64,000 nucleotides of DNA from Arthrobacter rhizosphaerae (lineage in GTDB: Bacteria; Actinomycetota; Actinomycetes; Actinomycetales; Micrococcaceae): the NCBI RefSeq assembly GCF_023062595.1, contig NZ_JALLAN010000022.1, positions 1 to 64,000 on the forward strand. Reading direction: 5' to 3'. Below the pieces are notes generated by a model. That model was given only the letters and a program-made list of their open reading frames with translations. It made no database searches and was not told the DNA's origin. This document shows positions 52,964-60,557 of this stretch, piece by piece (positions within the stretch are counted from its first letter, which is position 1; every line of letters starts with the position of its first letter). Both the position numbers and the translations under genes were made by a program.

Positions 52964-54304
52964 CTAACCCACACGCTCACGCCGGCCGAGGATTCCCTGC
53001 GGGCGGAACAAGAGGACGATGATCATGATGAAGAGGGCGCCCACATATTTGAGGTCGGCAGCCAGTCCGAAGACAGTGGTCAGTTCGACAAAGATGCCAA
53101 CGATGATGGATCCGACCAACGCACCAAACACGGTTCCCAGGCCGCCGAGGGTGACGCCGGCGAAGATCAGCAACAGGATCTGCGAGCCCATATCGAAGGT
53201 GACTCCAGGCCGGTAGTACGCCCAGAGAATGCCTCCAAGAGCTGCGAGCATGCCGCCGGCGACCCACACGATACGGATCACGCCGTCGACGTCGATGCCT
53301 GAGGCTGCCGCCAACGCGGGGTTGTCGGCCACAGCGCGTGTGGCCTTCCCCAGACGGGTCTTGAGCAGCACGATGCCGATCACGGCGATGACAACCGCAC
53401 TGATGATCAGTGACCACAGGTTGTTGGGGGAGATGGATACCGGGCCGAGTTGGATCTCGGGGGACTGGGCGAAGGGCAGCTGCTGGGTTGCGCCGCCGAA
53501 GTTGAACTGGATGACGTAGCGGACGGCGAGGGCGAGCCCGATGCTCACAATCATCATGGGTACAAGCCCGGTACCGCGTCCGCGCAGGGGCTTCCAGAGG
53601 CCGGCATCCTGGATGTAGCCGGACAGGCCGCCGATCAGGAGGGCCAGCAGCCCTGCAAGCCAGAAGGGAAGATTTAAGGCGCTGAGTCCAAACATGGCCA
53701 CTGCACCTAATGTGACCATCTCACCGTGAGCGAAGTTCGTGAGGCCAGTGGTACCGAATATAAGGGAAAGGCCTACAGAAGCCAGGGCCAACAGAAGGCC
53801 AAAACTCAGGCCTGCAACCAAGCGGTTCAGCAGATTCTGTGCGAAGTTCTGTTCCTGGATCACGATTCCCTTGCCGAAGGCGAAGATCACCGAGAGATTA
53901 GAGGTCTGGCTGAACGTGACGCTCCTTGGGTTCTCCTGGCCTTCCGCCAGCTTGATGCCCTCTGGAAGAGTGGACTCGTCCAGCTCCACTTCATAGGTTC
54001 CCTGAGTAGGCACGCCGATCGTCCAGGCGCCGTTTGCGGCGGACGTTGCGGTTCCCGTGAAATCGCCGCTTGTGGCGGTGATGGTGACATCTGCGATGGG
54101 TTTGCGCTCGTCATCCCGAAGGAAGCCGCTGATGCTGTTTTGGAACACCGTGGTTGTTGGTGACGGTGTAGGTGAGGGAGTGGTGGCTTGCGAGGCCGGT
54201 GCGACGACGAGCAGGATTGTGATGATGGCGCCGAACACGGCCCCCACCGCTTTCAATAACCTGCCCCGTCTCCGGTGCAACGTGCCTCTCGGTGTGCTTC
54301 TCAA
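52964..54304 (-). CDS. livH: LivH-type permease with secreted N-terminal domain
   Basis: A 446-residue protein. Residues 1-40 are a signal peptide (RLLKAVGAVFGAIITILLVVA, cut near ASQA). After a PSPTPSP linker, about residues 54-145 look like a carboxypeptidase-regulatory/transthyretin-type beta domain (SISGFLRDDERKPIADVTITA, NGAWTIGVPTQGTYEVELD). The LivH permease follows from about residue 155 (IFGTTGLTNFAHGEMVTLGA, the usual motif). The TTG at 54304 is chosen because GGAGG is nine nt upstream; longer forms have no ribosome binding site. The added outer domain is not part of classic LivH and may contact substrate or the lipoprotein. Confidence 0.88.
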   Translation of the reverse strand: MRSTPRGTLHRRRGRLLKAVGAVFGAIITILLVVAPASQATTPSPTPSPTTTVFQNSISGFLRDDERKPIADVTITATSGDFTGTATSAANGAWTIGVPTQGTYEVELDESTLPEGIKLAEGQENPRSVTFSQTSNLSVIFAFGKGIVIQEQNFAQNLLNRLVAGLSFGLLLALASVGLSLIFGTTGLTNFAHGEMVTLGAVAMFGLSALNLPFWLAGLLALLIGGLSGYIQDAGLWKPLRGRGTGLVPMMIVSIGLALAVRYVIQFNFGGATQQLPFAQSPEIQLGPVSISPNNLWSLIISAVVIAVIGIVLLKTRLGKATRAVADNPALAAASGIDVDGVIRIVWVAGGMLAALGGILWAYYRPGVTFDMGSQILLLIFAGVTLGGLGTVFGALVGSIIVGIFVELTTVFGLAADLKYVGALFIMIIVLLFRPQGILGRRERVG

Positions 54305-54685
54305 AATAAAAAACCTCCGCTTGGGGGGTGATCGGGTTGCGCCATTGCAACCACTGCGAACGATGCAGGCAACGAAAGGGTGGTGCGGTACTGTGATGCG
54401 CAAACCGTAACGGCTTGTGAGATTCGTCACCTTGCTTGGCCTATGTTACAGCCCGGTAGATACAAAAAATGCTGGCCTGGAGGGGCTGCAACGTCGCAAT
54501 AAGGTAACAACCGGTGGGTTGGGCTCCCGATCGGACGGGTGTGAAGTGAGCGCTGCCAAAACTGATGTCACGGTTCGGTTGCGGGTAAGCGTTTCCGGGA
54601 ACCAAATCTGCCCACCGCTCGTGGAAATTGATACCTTGATCTATAAGGATTACTAACCACCCCCTTTATATGGAGGACACCCGCA
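54305..54685. promoter_or_regulatory. Divergent intergenic region between livH and the Bax inhibitor-like gene
   Basis: These 381 bp hold no gene. TGTGA-GATTCG-TCACC (54416-54431) is a CRP/GlxR-like site, about 112 nt before livH. Towards the right gene there is TTGATACC followed by CTATAAGG near 54627-54648, a possible promoter, and TATGGAGG at 54670-54677 is its ribosome binding site. Confidence 0.45.
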
Positions 54686-55600
54686 ATGGCACTTGGCGGA
54701 AACCCGATCTTCAACGGAAAGAATTTCCGTGGAGCCACCCAGGCACCGCCTGTTCCGCAGGCTCCGTATGGCCAGAACCAGTTCGGCCAAAACCCTTACG
54801 GCCAGAACCAGTATGGCCAGCCGCAGTACGGCCAGAACCAGTTCGGGCAGAACCCTTACGGTCAGCCGCAGAATCTTTCGCAGGACCAGCTCCAGGACAT
54901 GTACAACGCGCCGGCTGCCGGTCGTGCCGACGTCGGACGGATGACATTCGACGACGTCATCGTCAAGACCGCCGCTTGCCTCGGAATCCTCGTGGCCGGT
55001 GCGGCTGTGACACTGGTCGTGGGCATGGGGCTTGCGAGCATGCTGATGATCGTTGGTGTGCTCGGCGGCTTCGTGCTCGGCCTGGTCAACACCTTCAAGA
55101 AACAGCCCTCGCCGGCACTCATCCTGGCCTACGCAGGCCTTGAAGGACTGTTCCTTGGTGGCCTGACCCGCATCCTGGATGGCATGTTCCCGGGAGTCGG
55201 CCTGCAGGCCGTTATCGGCACGCTGTCCGTCTTCGCCGTCACTCTCCTGCTCTTCAAGAGCGGCAAGGTGCGCGCCACCCCCAAGGCCATGCGCTTCTTC
55301 CTGATTGCAATGGTCGGCTACGCGTTGTTCTCAGTGGTGAATCTCGTGATGATGATGACGGGTGTACTGGATCAGCCGTTCGGTCTGCGCCATGGAATTG
55401 TGGGCATCCTCATCGGCGTCCTCGCGATCGGCCTCGCCGCGTTCTCGCTGATTATGGACTTCACCAGCATCGAGGCAGGTGTCCAGGCCGGGGCCCCGCA
55501 GCGGTTCTCCTGGACCGCCGCATTCGGCCTCACGGTGACCTTGGTGTGGCTGTACGTCGAGATCATCCGTCTCCTGGCAATTCTCCGCGGCGAAGACTAA
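54686..55600 (+). CDS. Bax inhibitor-1/YccA family membrane protein
   Basis: A 304-residue protein with seven membrane spans. The family segments are ILAYAGLEGLFLGGLTRILDGMFPG and the C-terminal FSLIMDFTSIEAGVQAGAP with conserved acids. The N-terminal 75 residues are cytosolic and built of GQNQ/YGQ/FGQ repeats (about residues 29-68), encoded by near-repeats at 54770-54875. Related proteins act as pH-sensitive calcium leak channels; function in bacteria is unsettled. GGAGG lies 10 nt before the ATG. A very strong terminator follows. Confidence 0.88.
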   Translation: MALGGNPIFNGKNFRGATQAPPVPQAPYGQNQFGQNPYGQNQYGQPQYGQNQFGQNPYGQPQNLSQDQLQDMYNAPAAGRADVGRMTFDDVIVKTAACLGILVAGAAVTLVVGMGLASMLMIVGVLGGFVLGLVNTFKKQPSPALILAYAGLEGLFLGGLTRILDGMFPGVGLQAVIGTLSVFAVTLLLFKSGKVRATPKAMRFFLIAMVGYALFSVVNLVMMMTGVLDQPFGLRHGIVGILIGVLAIGLAAFSLIMDFTSIEAGVQAGAPQRFSWTAAFGLTVTLVWLYVEIIRLLAILRGED

Positions 55601-55621
55601 CCGCAGGCAGATTTCTAACTG

Positions 55622-55672
55622 AAGCAGGGCCCCGCCTTTCGACTGAGTTCGAAAGGCGGGGCCCTGCTTTTT
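55622..55672 (+). terminator. Strong intrinsic terminator, possibly bidirectional
   Basis: A perfect 21-bp stem (55622-55642 with 55649-55669) with a six-nt loop CTGAGT and a TTTTT tract after it. It lies between the convergent Bax inhibitor-like and thiolase genes and can serve both. Confidence 0.9.
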
Positions 55673-55680
55673 GCTGTTCC

Positions 55681-56919
55681 TCAGCTGAGGCGTTCCACAA
55701 TCATGGCCATTCCCTGGCCACCACCGACGCAGAGCGTAGCGAGCCCCAGCGTACCGTCGGTGGAGGAGAGTCCGTTGAGCAGGGTTGCCGTCATGCGGGT
55801 TCCGGTCATTCCAAAGGGATGACCGAGGGCAATGGCACCCCCGTGAACGTTCAGGCGGGAGTGGTCGATGCCCAGTTCGCGGGCACTTGCCACGACCTGG
55901 ACGGCGAACGCTTCGTTGAGCTCCACGAGGTCTATGTCCCCGATCCCCAGCCCTGCAGCAGCGAGGGCACGGCGGGTCGCTTCCACCGGCCCCATGCCCA
56001 TCAGTTCCGGTGACAACGCACTGACGCCTGTTGCCACAATCCTGGCAAGGGGCTCAAGTCCAAGTTCGTGTGCCCTGGCATCGCTCATCACCACTGCGGC
56101 TGCGGCGCCGTCGTTCAGGGGGCACGCATTTCCTGCGGTAACTGTCCCTTCTTTGCGGAAAACCGGCTGCAAGGCACTGACCGCTTCGAGGCTGACTCCT
56201 GAGCGGGGTGAATCGTCCTTGCTGACCACGGTGCCGTCATGCCTCGTGTAGGGGGAGATCTCCCGTGCAAAGAATCCGGAGGCTATGGCAGCCTCGGCAC
56301 GGTTCTGGCTCAGGACCGCCCACTCATCCTGTTGAGCTCTGGTGATTCCATGGGTTGTGGCCACATTCTCGGCTGTCTGGCCCATGGAGATGTAGATATC
56401 AGGCATACGGTCGCCCATGCGGGGATCGGTCCATGGCGTGTTCGAGGCAGCCCTTGCGGCTGTCCGCTGGCGGGCGGCTTCGAAGATCGGATTGTGGTTG
56501 CCCGCGTCCGTTTCGCCGGCCCCCGCCCAGGCGCTGTAGCGGGAAACGGCCTCGACGCCGCCCGCTACGAAGGCGCGCCCCTCCCCGGCCTTGATGGCGT
56601 GGAAGGCCATCCGGATGGTTTGGAGGCTTGAGGCACAGAACCTGTTGACTGTTGCTGCCGGTACGTCGTCCAGGTTTGTCAGGATGGTGACGACGCGTGC
56701 CATGTTGGAGCCGGCTTCTCCGCTTGGCTCGGCACACCCAAGGTAGAGATCGTCCAGGCCCTCGCCGTCATGGCCGCGAGGGTTGAACTGAGGGATCTTG
56801 TCCAAAGCGGCGGTGACCATGGCCGCCGCCAGGTCGTCGGGCCGTTCGTCTTTGAGGGAGCCCTTGAATGCTCGGCCGATGGGACTCCTGGCAACGGAAA
56901 CAATGACAGCTTCAGGCAT
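55681..56919 (-). CDS. Thiolase (acetyl-CoA acetyltransferase / 3-ketoacyl-CoA thiolase)
   Basis: A 412-residue thiolase. The acyl-accepting cysteine is in TVNRFCASSLQTIRMA (about residue 92), the catalytic histidine in NVHGGAIALGHPFGMTGTRM, and the second cysteine in TLCVGGGQGMAMI. Start RSPIGRAFKGSLKDERPDDLAA is typical of actinobacterial acetyl-CoA C-acyltransferases. It may be degradative or biosynthetic; the sequence alone does not decide. TAGGCT stands exactly six nt before the ATG (leaderless). Confidence 0.92.
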   Translation of the reverse strand: MPEAVIVSVARSPIGRAFKGSLKDERPDDLAAAMVTAALDKIPQFNPRGHDGEGLDDLYLGCAEPSGEAGSNMARVVTILTNLDDVPAATVNRFCASSLQTIRMAFHAIKAGEGRAFVAGGVEAVSRYSAWAGAGETDAGNHNPIFEAARQRTAARAASNTPWTDPRMGDRMPDIYISMGQTAENVATTHGITRAQQDEWAVLSQNRAEAAIASGFFAREISPYTRHDGTVVSKDDSPRSGVSLEAVSALQPVFRKEGTVTAGNACPLNDGAAAAVVMSDARAHELGLEPLARIVATGVSALSPELMGMGPVEATRRALAAAGLGIGDIDLVELNEAFAVQVVASARELGIDHSRLNVHGGAIALGHPFGMTGTRMTATLLNGLSSTDGTLGLATLCVGGGQGMAMIVERLS

Positions 56920-56939
56920 GGCCCCAGCCTACGCCGCGG

Positions 56940-58100
56940 TCACGCCAGCCGCATGGCCCCCTCGGCGGGAGTAACAGTGAAAATATCGGGAGCTGTGTAG
57001 CCGGCGTCCGCGAAAGCCTTCACGACGGCGGCGCGCACCTGTTGTTCGGCTTCCAGGGGAGTGAGCGCTATGGCTGCACCGCCAAAACCTCCGCCTGTCA
57101 TCCTGGCCCCGATAGCTCCGTTGGAGCGGGACGTCTCCACGGCAAGGTCGAGCTCGCGGCAGGAGATTTCAAAGTCGTCACGCATGGACACGTGGCTGGC
57201 GTCGAGGAGCGGCCCGATCGCGCGGGGGCCCTCGCTGGCCAGAAGCTCAACGGTTTGAAGTACCCGGTCGTTCTCCGTCACCACATGGCGCACGCGCCGG
57301 AAGGTCTCTTCATCCAGCAGCCCGCTGGCCTCCTGGAGGTCCTCCACGCCAACGTCGCGGAGGGCTTTGACGCCCAGCACATCAGCCCCGAGTTCACAGG
57401 AGGCACGGCGGGAGGCGTATCCGCCGTCGGCATGTGAATGTGAAACCTTGGTGTCGATCACGAGCATCACCAGCCCCGCGGGGTGCGCCTCGAACGGCAC
57501 CAGTTTGACGGTCTGGTCACGGCAGTCCAGGAACACAGCGTGGTCCTTGGCGCCCCGCAGTGATGCCGACTGGTCCATGATTCCCGTGGGGGCGCCGACG
57601 AAGTCGTTTTCAGCGCGCTGCGTGGCCAGGACCATTTCCTCGGCTTCCAGGCCCGCACCTGTCAGCTCGTTCAGGGCTGAAATCACGGCGCATTCGATGG
57701 CATGGGAGGAGGAAAGTCCTGCGCCCAGAGGTACGTCTGAATCAAGCAGCAGATCCATGCCGGGGACGGTGATGCCACGCTGCTGCAGCGCCCAGATCAC
57801 GCCGAGGGGGTACTTGGTCCACCCACGCGCAGTGGACTTGTCCAGTGCATTGGTATCCGCCATCGTCATGCCCTGGTCCCCGTAGGTGGAGAGCAGGCGG
57901 AGGGCGGAGTCCGGCCTGGTCCGGATGGCGATCCTGGCCGTTTTGTCGATGGCGAACGGCAGGACAAAGCCTTCGTTGTAGTCGGTGTGCTCACCAATGA
58001 GGTTGACGCGCCCGGGTGCCATCCAGACGCCGTCGGGCTCAGTGCCGAACGCCTCGGTGAAACGGGCGGCCAACTGGCTGGCGGTCAAGGGAGCAGTCAT
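56940..58100 (-). CDS. galK: Galactokinase
   Basis: A 386-residue GHMP kinase that phosphorylates galactose at C1. The galactose signature is PGRVNLIGEHTDYNEGFVLP (about residues 27-46). The ATP loop is VPLGAGLSSSHAIECAV, and the third motif is GARMTGGGFGGAAIAL. The catalytic Asp is in GIMDQSASLRG. It overlaps galT by four nt (ATGA), forming a galTK operon of the Leloir pathway. Confidence 0.96.
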   Translation of the reverse strand: MTAPLTASQLAARFTEAFGTEPDGVWMAPGRVNLIGEHTDYNEGFVLPFAIDKTARIAIRTRPDSALRLLSTYGDQGMTMADTNALDKSTARGWTKYPLGVIWALQQRGITVPGMDLLLDSDVPLGAGLSSSHAIECAVISALNELTGAGLEAEEMVLATQRAENDFVGAPTGIMDQSASLRGAKDHAVFLDCRDQTVKLVPFEAHPAGLVMLVIDTKVSHSHADGGYASRRASCELGADVLGVKALRDVGVEDLQEASGLLDEETFRRVRHVVTENDRVLQTVELLASEGPRAIGPLLDASHVSMRDDFEISCRELDLAVETSRSNGAIGARMTGGGFGGAAIALTPLEAEQQVRAAVVKAFADAGYTAPDIFTVTPAEGAMRLA

Positions 58101-59245
58101 GCAGGGACACCTTCCGGGGTGTGGTTCAGGGAGGAGGGCCGGGTGCCAACCGCACGCAGCCTCTCGGCGACAAGTTCGGGCGTTGTGTCGTTGATAAAGG
58201 CACCCATGGCCGCTTCCGAGCCGGCCAGGTATTTGAGTTTATCTGCGGCGCGGCGTGGTGACGTCAACTGGAGGTGCAGGTAGCCGGCAGGGCGGAGGAG
58301 GTCATCCAGAGGCGCCTGGTGCCAGGCCGAGATATAGGGCGTGGGAGTGGGATAGAGGGTGTCGAGCCGCTTCAGCAGATCGAGGTAAACGTGTGCGAGT
58401 TCATCCTTCTCTTCCCCGGACAGAGCGGCCAGATCCGGGACCTGGCGGTGAGGCACCAAGTGGATTTCCAATGGCCAGCGTGCAGCAAAGGGCACATAGG
58501 CGCTGAAGTTTGCGCCCTCAAGCACCATACGGCTGCCGTCCTCCCGCTCGGAACGCAGGAGCGAACCGGTAAGGGTTTCGCGACCATCGGCGGCGTCGTA
58601 GAATTTCCGGGCGGCCGCACCCAGGACACCGGCGCGCGGCGTGACATAGGGGTAAGCGTAAATCTGGCCGTGCGGATGGTGAAGCGTGACGCCGATGTCC
58701 GCGCCGCGGTTCTCAAACGGGAAGACCTGCTTGATGCCCTTCATGGCGCTCAAGGCTTCCGTGCGGTGGGCCCAGGCTTCAATGACGGTCCGCGCCCGCA
58801 CCTCGCTAAGACCGCTGAATGAACCCGTGTGATCCGGCGTGAAGGACACCACTTCACAGCGTCCGTACGCCGGACCGGTGGTGCCCCATTGGGGGTTGTC
58901 AGGAATGGATCCCAATGCCGGGCCCAGCGAGGGAAAGCGGTTCTCGAACACCACGACGTCGTAGTCCGGGGCCGGGATCTCCGAGGGATTGTTGGTTGTG
59001 GTGGGGCAGATGGGGCATTGGTCTGCCGGCGGCAGGTGGGTGCGGCTTTGCCGGTGCGCGGCGACTGCCACCCACTCGTCGGTGAGGGCATCGAACCTGA
59101 CTTCGCCCGGCTCCCCGCGGGCGGGAAGTGGCCGGTGATCAACGGTATCCGCCTGGCTCCGGCGCGACGCGGCCCCGGCTGCGTCGTCATCGAAGTAGAT
59201 CAGCTCCCGGCCATCGGCAAGCTGTGTGCTGGTGATAGCTGTCAT
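58097..59245 (-). CDS. galT: Galactose-1-phosphate uridylyltransferase
   Basis: A 382-residue HIT-superfamily enzyme that exchanges UDP between glucose and galactose phosphates. The active-site HPH is in VTLHHPHGQIYAYPYV. The zinc-binding cysteines are in DQCPICPTTTNNPSEIP, and EIHLVPHRQVPDL carries a second His motif. AAGGA precedes the ATG by eight nt. First gene of galTK. UDP-glucose 4-epimerase (galE) is not in the window. Confidence 0.94.
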   Translation of the reverse strand: MTAITSTQLADGRELIYFDDDAAGAASRRSQADTVDHRPLPARGEPGEVRFDALTDEWVAVAAHRQSRTHLPPADQCPICPTTTNNPSEIPAPDYDVVVFENRFPSLGPALGSIPDNPQWGTTGPAYGRCEVVSFTPDHTGSFSGLSEVRARTVIEAWAHRTEALSAMKGIKQVFPFENRGADIGVTLHHPHGQIYAYPYVTPRAGVLGAAARKFYDAADGRETLTGSLLRSEREDGSRMVLEGANFSAYVPFAARWPLEIHLVPHRQVPDLAALSGEEKDELAHVYLDLLKRLDTLYPTPTPYISAWHQAPLDDLLRPAGYLHLQLTSPRRAADKLKYLAGSEAAMGAFINDTTPELVAERLRAVGTRPSSLNHTPEGVPA

Positions 59246-59484
59246 GGGTGCGGTCCTTATTTTGTGGCTGGGGTTTGGGGGTGGGGAGGTACGCGAAACG
59301 GAATCAGCGGATCTCGCGGCAGACTTCCCGGTGATGGATCGAGAACCATTATTTCACAAACGATCAAAAAGTAATAGTTTCTAACAAAAAATAACAATTT
59401 GAAGGGTGGTCGGATGAAAAGGGTGATGCGGAGCCAAGCGTCGTCCGGCGTGCTGAGCAGGGTAATGACCTGTACGGTGGTGCC
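59246..59484. promoter_or_regulatory. Divergent control region between galTK and galM
   Basis: 239 bp with a strikingly AT-rich core at 59350-59400 (ACAAACGATCAAAAAG and AACAAAAAATAACAA). For galM, TACGGT at 59473-59478 is six nt before the ATG. The AT-rich core on the galT side likely holds the galT promoter and a sugar-repressor operator, but no exact motif can be assigned. Confidence 0.5.
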
Positions 59485-60495
59485 ATGAATCCCAGCATGG
59501 ACCCCAACACCGGCATCGCCTACGGTGTGGCAAGGCGTTGCGCCACAGGACGCCAATATGAACTCCGCCGTGGTGACGCACTGGCTGTAGTAACGGAACT
59601 CGCCGCAGGATTGCGTCTGTTCAGCCGTGGGGGAACCCAACTGACGGAAAGCTACGGCGACGCCCAGATCCCGCCGGGTGCCACCGGCATAACCCTGGCG
59701 CCCTGGGCCAACAGGGTCGAAAACGGCGTGTGGCAGCTGAAAGGGAAAAAACAGCAGCTGGACATCACGGAAGTCTCGCGGAACAACGCCAGCCATGGCC
59801 TCCTGCGCAACACCGCCTACGAACTCCTGGAGGAATCAGATTCTTCCGTCACGCTGGAGGGCGTGGTTTTTCCGCAGCACGGATACCCGTTCTTGGTGAG
59901 GCACCAGGTGGAATACGCCCTCACGGAGGGTTTGGGCCTGCACGTGCGGCAGACACTCGTCAATGACTCACCGGAGTCTGCTCCGTTCGTGCTAGGCGCC
60001 CACCCCTACCTGCGGTTGGGCGATGTGTCCCCAGAAGATCTTGTTCTTACAGTCAACGCCTCCACCGGGCTGGTGGCGGATTCACAATTGATTCCCCGCA
60101 ACTCTGAGGCAGTACACGGCGACAATGATCTCCGTGGCGGACGCCGTGTGTCTGAGCTCGATCTCGATGTTGCGTTCACAGACCTCGAGTTCGACGACGG
60201 CGTTGCCCGCCACACGCTGGCGGCTCCCGATGGCAGCAGCGTGAGTCTCTGGCAGGACGCATTCTGCCCCTATGTACACGTGTTCGTCACCGATACGTTC
60301 CCGGGCAGGGCCAAAGCAGTTGCAATAGAACCCATGACCGGGCCGGCCAATGCCTTCAACAGCGGCGATGGCCTTCGTTGGCTTGCTCCCGGGGAGGCAT
60401 TCAGTATGACGTGGGGGATTGACGCCAGCATGGCCGGTGAACGTGGGCCGTCGGGTGAGCACGGGCTTTCCAGCGGGCTCAGCAGAGACATCTGA
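59485..60495 (+). CDS. galM: Aldose 1-epimerase (galactose mutarotase) family protein
   Basis: A 336-residue beta-sandwich enzyme that interconverts alpha and beta sugar anomers. Family residues appear in LAPWANRVENGVWQL, NNASHGLLRNTAYEL (a conserved His), FVLGAHPYLRLG (catalytic His) and the C-terminal AVAIEPMTGPANAFN (Glu base). The position divergent from galTK fits Leloir-pathway entry. It has a leaderless promoter (TACGGT) six nt from the ATG; there is no ribosome binding site. Confidence 0.88.
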   Translation: MNPSMDPNTGIAYGVARRCATGRQYELRRGDALAVVTELAAGLRLFSRGGTQLTESYGDAQIPPGATGITLAPWANRVENGVWQLKGKKQQLDITEVSRNNASHGLLRNTAYELLEESDSSVTLEGVVFPQHGYPFLVRHQVEYALTEGLGLHVRQTLVNDSPESAPFVLGAHPYLRLGDVSPEDLVLTVNASTGLVADSQLIPRNSEAVHGDNDLRGGRRVSELDLDVAFTDLEFDDGVARHTLAAPDGSSVSLWQDAFCPYVHVFVTDTFPGRAKAVAIEPMTGPANAFNSGDGLRWLAPGEAFSMTWGIDASMAGERGPSGEHGLSSGLSRDI

Positions 60496-60557
60496 CGGCC
60501 GGCAGCGGAAACCGCGTCCGGTTTCCCATCAGCGCCCGGCTGGTGAATCATTAGGCT

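Noticed and set aside
54754..54880. Short repeated units in the Bax inhibitor-like gene as a CRISPR array
   Set aside because: The repeats are in-frame codons for GQNQ/YGQ units with no unique spacers of constant length and no cas genes nearby.
55622..55672. 21-bp perfect stem as a third member of the palindromic repeat family
   Set aside because: Its sequence is unrelated to the 60-nt element, and the T tract and convergent gene position make it an ordinary terminator.
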